Origin: Alistipes provencensis | GTDB lineage: Bacteria > Bacteroidota > Bacteroidia > Bacteroidales > Rikenellaceae | Direction of reading: 5' to 3' | Length of the DNA stretch: 64,000 bases | NCBI RefSeq assembly: GCF_900083545.1 | Contig: NZ_LT559262.1 | Span: 1,340,397-1,404,396, forward strand | Shown: positions 63,701 to 64,000 of the stretch, in pieces | Position numbering within the stretch: position 1 is the first letter of the stretch | Layout: each line of letters opens with the position of its first letter | Notes under the pieces: model-generated | Databases searched by the model: none | The model's input: the letters and a program-made list of their open reading frames with translations, nothing else | Told to the model about the DNA's origin: nothing | Program-made: the position numbers and the translations under genes

Positions 63701-63966
63701 GGCAGCACGTCGATGACGAAGAGTCCGTCGGTGTTGGTCGTCGTACCGACATTGGTGTCCTTGATGTAGACGGTGGCGCCGACCAGCGGTGATCCGTCGG
63801 CGTCGGTGATGGTTCCGGTGATGCGTCGTTTCCCCGTCTGTGAGGAGGCGCCTTGTGCATAGACTGCGCCGACGTTCACCGACAGAAACATCACGAGAAG
63901 CAGGGTGAGGCCCACGCTTTTCAGGGTTCTGGCGTACCCGATGCTTGTTTTATAAAATTTTTCCAT
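60790..63966 (-). CDS. SusC/RagA-family TonB-dependent transporter (no STN domain)
   Basis: 1058 residues with a signal peptide ending VGAVYAQ. It has no STN domain, unlike the other two SusC proteins here. CarboxypepD-like domain RITGTITDADGSPLVGATVY, TonB-box region LEEVVVVGYGKQKRQ, plug with IETFSILKDAAATAVYGAEG and the outer-membrane barrel to a terminal FTLGLEVNF. It imports oligosaccharides captured by its SusD. No regulator is visible: control genes, if any, lie beyond the window edge 34 bp upstream. Confidence 0.96.
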   Translation of the reverse strand: MEKFYKTSIGYARTLKSVGLTLLLVMFLSVNVGAVYAQGASSQTGKRRITGTITDADGSPLVGATVYIKDTNVGTTTNTDGLFVIDVLPKQQITVSYIGYLSQTLPTDGREVINIKLQSDTDLLEEVVVVGYGKQKRQAMVSSIATVGSRDLMQSSSSNLTSNLAGQLAGLISIQRSAEPGRDDAEFWIRGISTFKGGTNPLVLVDGIPRDINNIEADEIETFSILKDAAATAVYGAEGANGVILVTTKRGTISRPKISFRIEQSIASPQRLPEFVDSWDYLELANEARANDGLTPSFSAALIQLYRDRADNDLYPNTQWIDELVRKAVHSQRYTLNFRGGAENAKYFVSMAYYQSDGVFKENPNGKYDSNFGFERYNLRSNVDLKVSKTTRLSVDLSGQYVHRRTANRSADDIFSFMLHTPSYLFPAIYSDGTLATYEKQADSNNRNPYNMLYNQGYRQEWGVKIQSNIKLEQDLKFITPGLSVRGSVSFDYDGSSATLRDYWPSLYHASGRDAEGNLIFTTTSSGSPEIEDPKFTSTSYLRKIYIEGAINYQRTFNYVHNVSAMILYMQKEQQKNDPVLPYRKQSVVGRVTYSYDNRYFIEGSFGYTGSETFAKKNRFGFFPAVGVSYFVSNEKFYPEGLKRVMNNAKIRLSMGRTGNDNTGTDRFLYRATFNTEGHTFNQGIGTSASNGMGAGIYDLRFINNDIHWEIETKRNVGIDLGFFDNQIELTADYFNNRRKSILLERNTIPGVAGFHAKPWQNYGIVDNWGVDASLNASHNFGKVRVSARGTFTFARNKIIEYDELKQLYDYQRITGTRVNENTLYIAERLYTEDDFIRTQNPNGTYSYELRPGLPTVALQGTLGPGDIKYADLNHDGVIDSNDKKRGVGHPYNPEINYGFGLNVEYKGFYVSAFFQGTGNSSVLLASGNNHFWPFNWYEDKSNYRTPFLDRWTADNPRQDVTMPRLHSHYSHNVNKEPSTWWLRSGNFLRFKNLEIGYNLPKNFLRKIRLDAVRVYMLGNNLCVWDDIKYWDPEQGNRNQGMSYPMSRTFTLGLEVNF

Positions 63967-64000
63967 ACGGTTTTAGTTGATTGATAATGATTCAGGGGTT

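Overview
The window reads as a chromosomal segment from a gut Bacteroidales bacterium, most likely Alistipes or a close Rikenellaceae relative (inference). The evidence is three SusC/SusD pairs, a FecR/ECF-sigma pair, BACON and GLUG surface lipoproteins, an S46 dipeptidyl peptidase, Bacteroidetes-type promoters (TTG or TTTG, about 19-20 bp, then TAnnTTTG) and a high GC content. Nearly all of it is coding. No insertion sequence, integrase, CRISPR array or rRNA was seen.

Layout. (1) 1-2227, minus: the start of an aerotolerance-type operon (MoxR, DUF58, and a cut-off secreted protein). (2) 2337-10454, plus: housekeeping genes: a UvrD/PcrA helicase with a C-terminal frameshift, a GT2 glycosyltransferase, endonuclease III, an SGNH hydrolase, a DHH phosphoesterase behind tandem promoters, and a LysR regulator beside a YeiH-type exporter. 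A GNAT gene converges on them. (3) 11291-30066, plus: an accessory locus with orphan FecR, a SusC broken at a poly-C tract, SusD, a BACON/GLUG lipoprotein, two alternating beta-helix/metallophosphoesterase modules, an ECF sigma factor, an EEP-fold hydrolase, an organophosphate:phosphate antiporter-type MFS protein and an AT-richer sulfatase. Together these look like a SusCD-linked organophosphate or phosphodiester scavenging locus. (4) 30115-30308: a decayed gene remnant. (5) 40258-30372, minus: a metalloprotease, SusC with a poly-G tract in its signal peptide, SusD, a DUF4843 lipoprotein and a PKD-like lipoprotein. (6) 40582-40670: tRNA-Leu(GAG). (7) 47250-40805, minus: a compact seven-gene operon (MBL hydrolase, FkbM methyltransferase, TrmD, LpxB, FAH, Maf, DPP11-like peptidase). 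(8) 47398-51310, plus: a lipoprotein, then a 23S rRNA (uracil-5-)-methyltransferase family gene behind an 89-bp tandem promoter repeat, a VOC protein and a SIMPL protein. (9) 51619-64000: a polysaccharide utilisation locus: GH130 on plus, converging with SusC, SusD, two Big_2/F5-8C lipoproteins and GH115 on minus.

The signals most worth pursuing are these. Two SusC genes carry long C/G homopolymers near their 5' ends, one out of frame by one base (8 C) and the other in frame (9 G), which suggests phase-variable outer-membrane transporters. The phosphoesterase/GLUG/OPA-transporter locus is wired to an ECF-sigma/FecR/STN-SusC circuit whose parts lie 13 kb apart. Tandemly duplicated promoter cassettes precede two housekeeping genes. 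A decayed gene lies beside an AT-rich sulfatase.
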